Origin: Gammaproteobacteria bacterium
GTDB lineage: Bacteria > Pseudomonadota > Gammaproteobacteria > Coxiellales > Coxiellaceae
Length of the DNA: 5,887 nt
Assembly: GCA_021774015.1 (NCBI GenBank)
Contig: JAJFJO010000208.1
Coordinates: 1 to 5,887 of the forward strand
Direction of reading: 5' to 3'
The notes below the pieces were generated by a model, which was not told the DNA's origin, made no database searches, and saw only the letters and a program-made list of their open reading frames with translations. A program made the position numbers and the translations under genes. Shown here one piece after another: positions 5,834 to 5,887 of the stretch. Each line of letters starts with the position of its first letter. The stretch's first letter is position 1.

Positions 5834-5887
5834 TTAAACTTCTTCTTCCTGGCGCCGCAAAAAAGCAGGGATATCTAAATAATCAAT
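5834..5887 (-). CDS. ftsZ: Cell division protein FtsZ, C-terminal end only
   Basis: The last 17 codons and the TAA stop are in the window; the rest lies beyond the right edge. The peptide IDYLDIPAFLRRQEEEV is the conserved C-terminal tail of FtsZ (core D-Y-L-D-I-P-A-F-L-R-R-Q), the short segment that binds FtsA, ZipA and other partners at the division ring. The following acidic EEEV end is the variable tip. The gene lies upstream of lpxC on the same strand, the normal order at the end of the dcw cluster. Confidence 0.95.
   Translation of the reverse strand: MDYLDIPAFLRRQEEEV

Overview
The window looks like a low-GC gammaproteobacterial chromosome. The right edge holds the end of the division/envelope cluster on the minus strand: the last 17 codons of ftsZ (ending IDYLDIPAFLRRQEEEV), a 147-base spacer, and then a complete lpxC with all its catalytic residues. 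The order ftsZ-lpxC is the standard gammaproteobacterial one. A Legionellales-like organism is possible from base composition and style, but nothing here proves it.

The usual neighbours downstream of lpxC (secM/secA region) are absent. In their place is accessory-looking DNA: (i) a minus-strand AAA+ ATPase of the DUF4143 type, whose start lies inside an array of three evenly spaced 31-bp inverted repeats with an exact 42-bp period; (ii) a plus-strand two-gene quorum-sensing unit, made of a canonical LuxR-type regulator and a divergent LuxI-like synthase with an extra C-terminal part of about 150 residues; (iii) a divergently transcribed minus-strand gene running off the left edge. That last gene encodes a protein of at least 362 residues with a central hydrophobic region and a long helical C-terminal half.

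How the parts may work together (inference): the synthase would make an acyl signal, LuxR would bind it and act on the shared 262-base intergenic region, and the left-edge gene is a natural candidate target because it is transcribed away from the same region. A 20-bp imperfect dyad lies directly upstream of a sigma70-like promoter for luxR, close to the position where LuxR-type activators usually bind. The ATPase is convergent with the quorum-sensing pair and probably independent of it. It may control itself through its palindrome array.

Most interesting points: the unusual synthase (catalytic Asp/Arg/Glu residues kept, the N-terminal Arg/Phe/Trp signature replaced, long hydrophobic-segment tail), the 42-bp palindrome array at the ATPase start, the Gly in place of the Walker B Asp in that ATPase, and the unrecognised left-edge protein.
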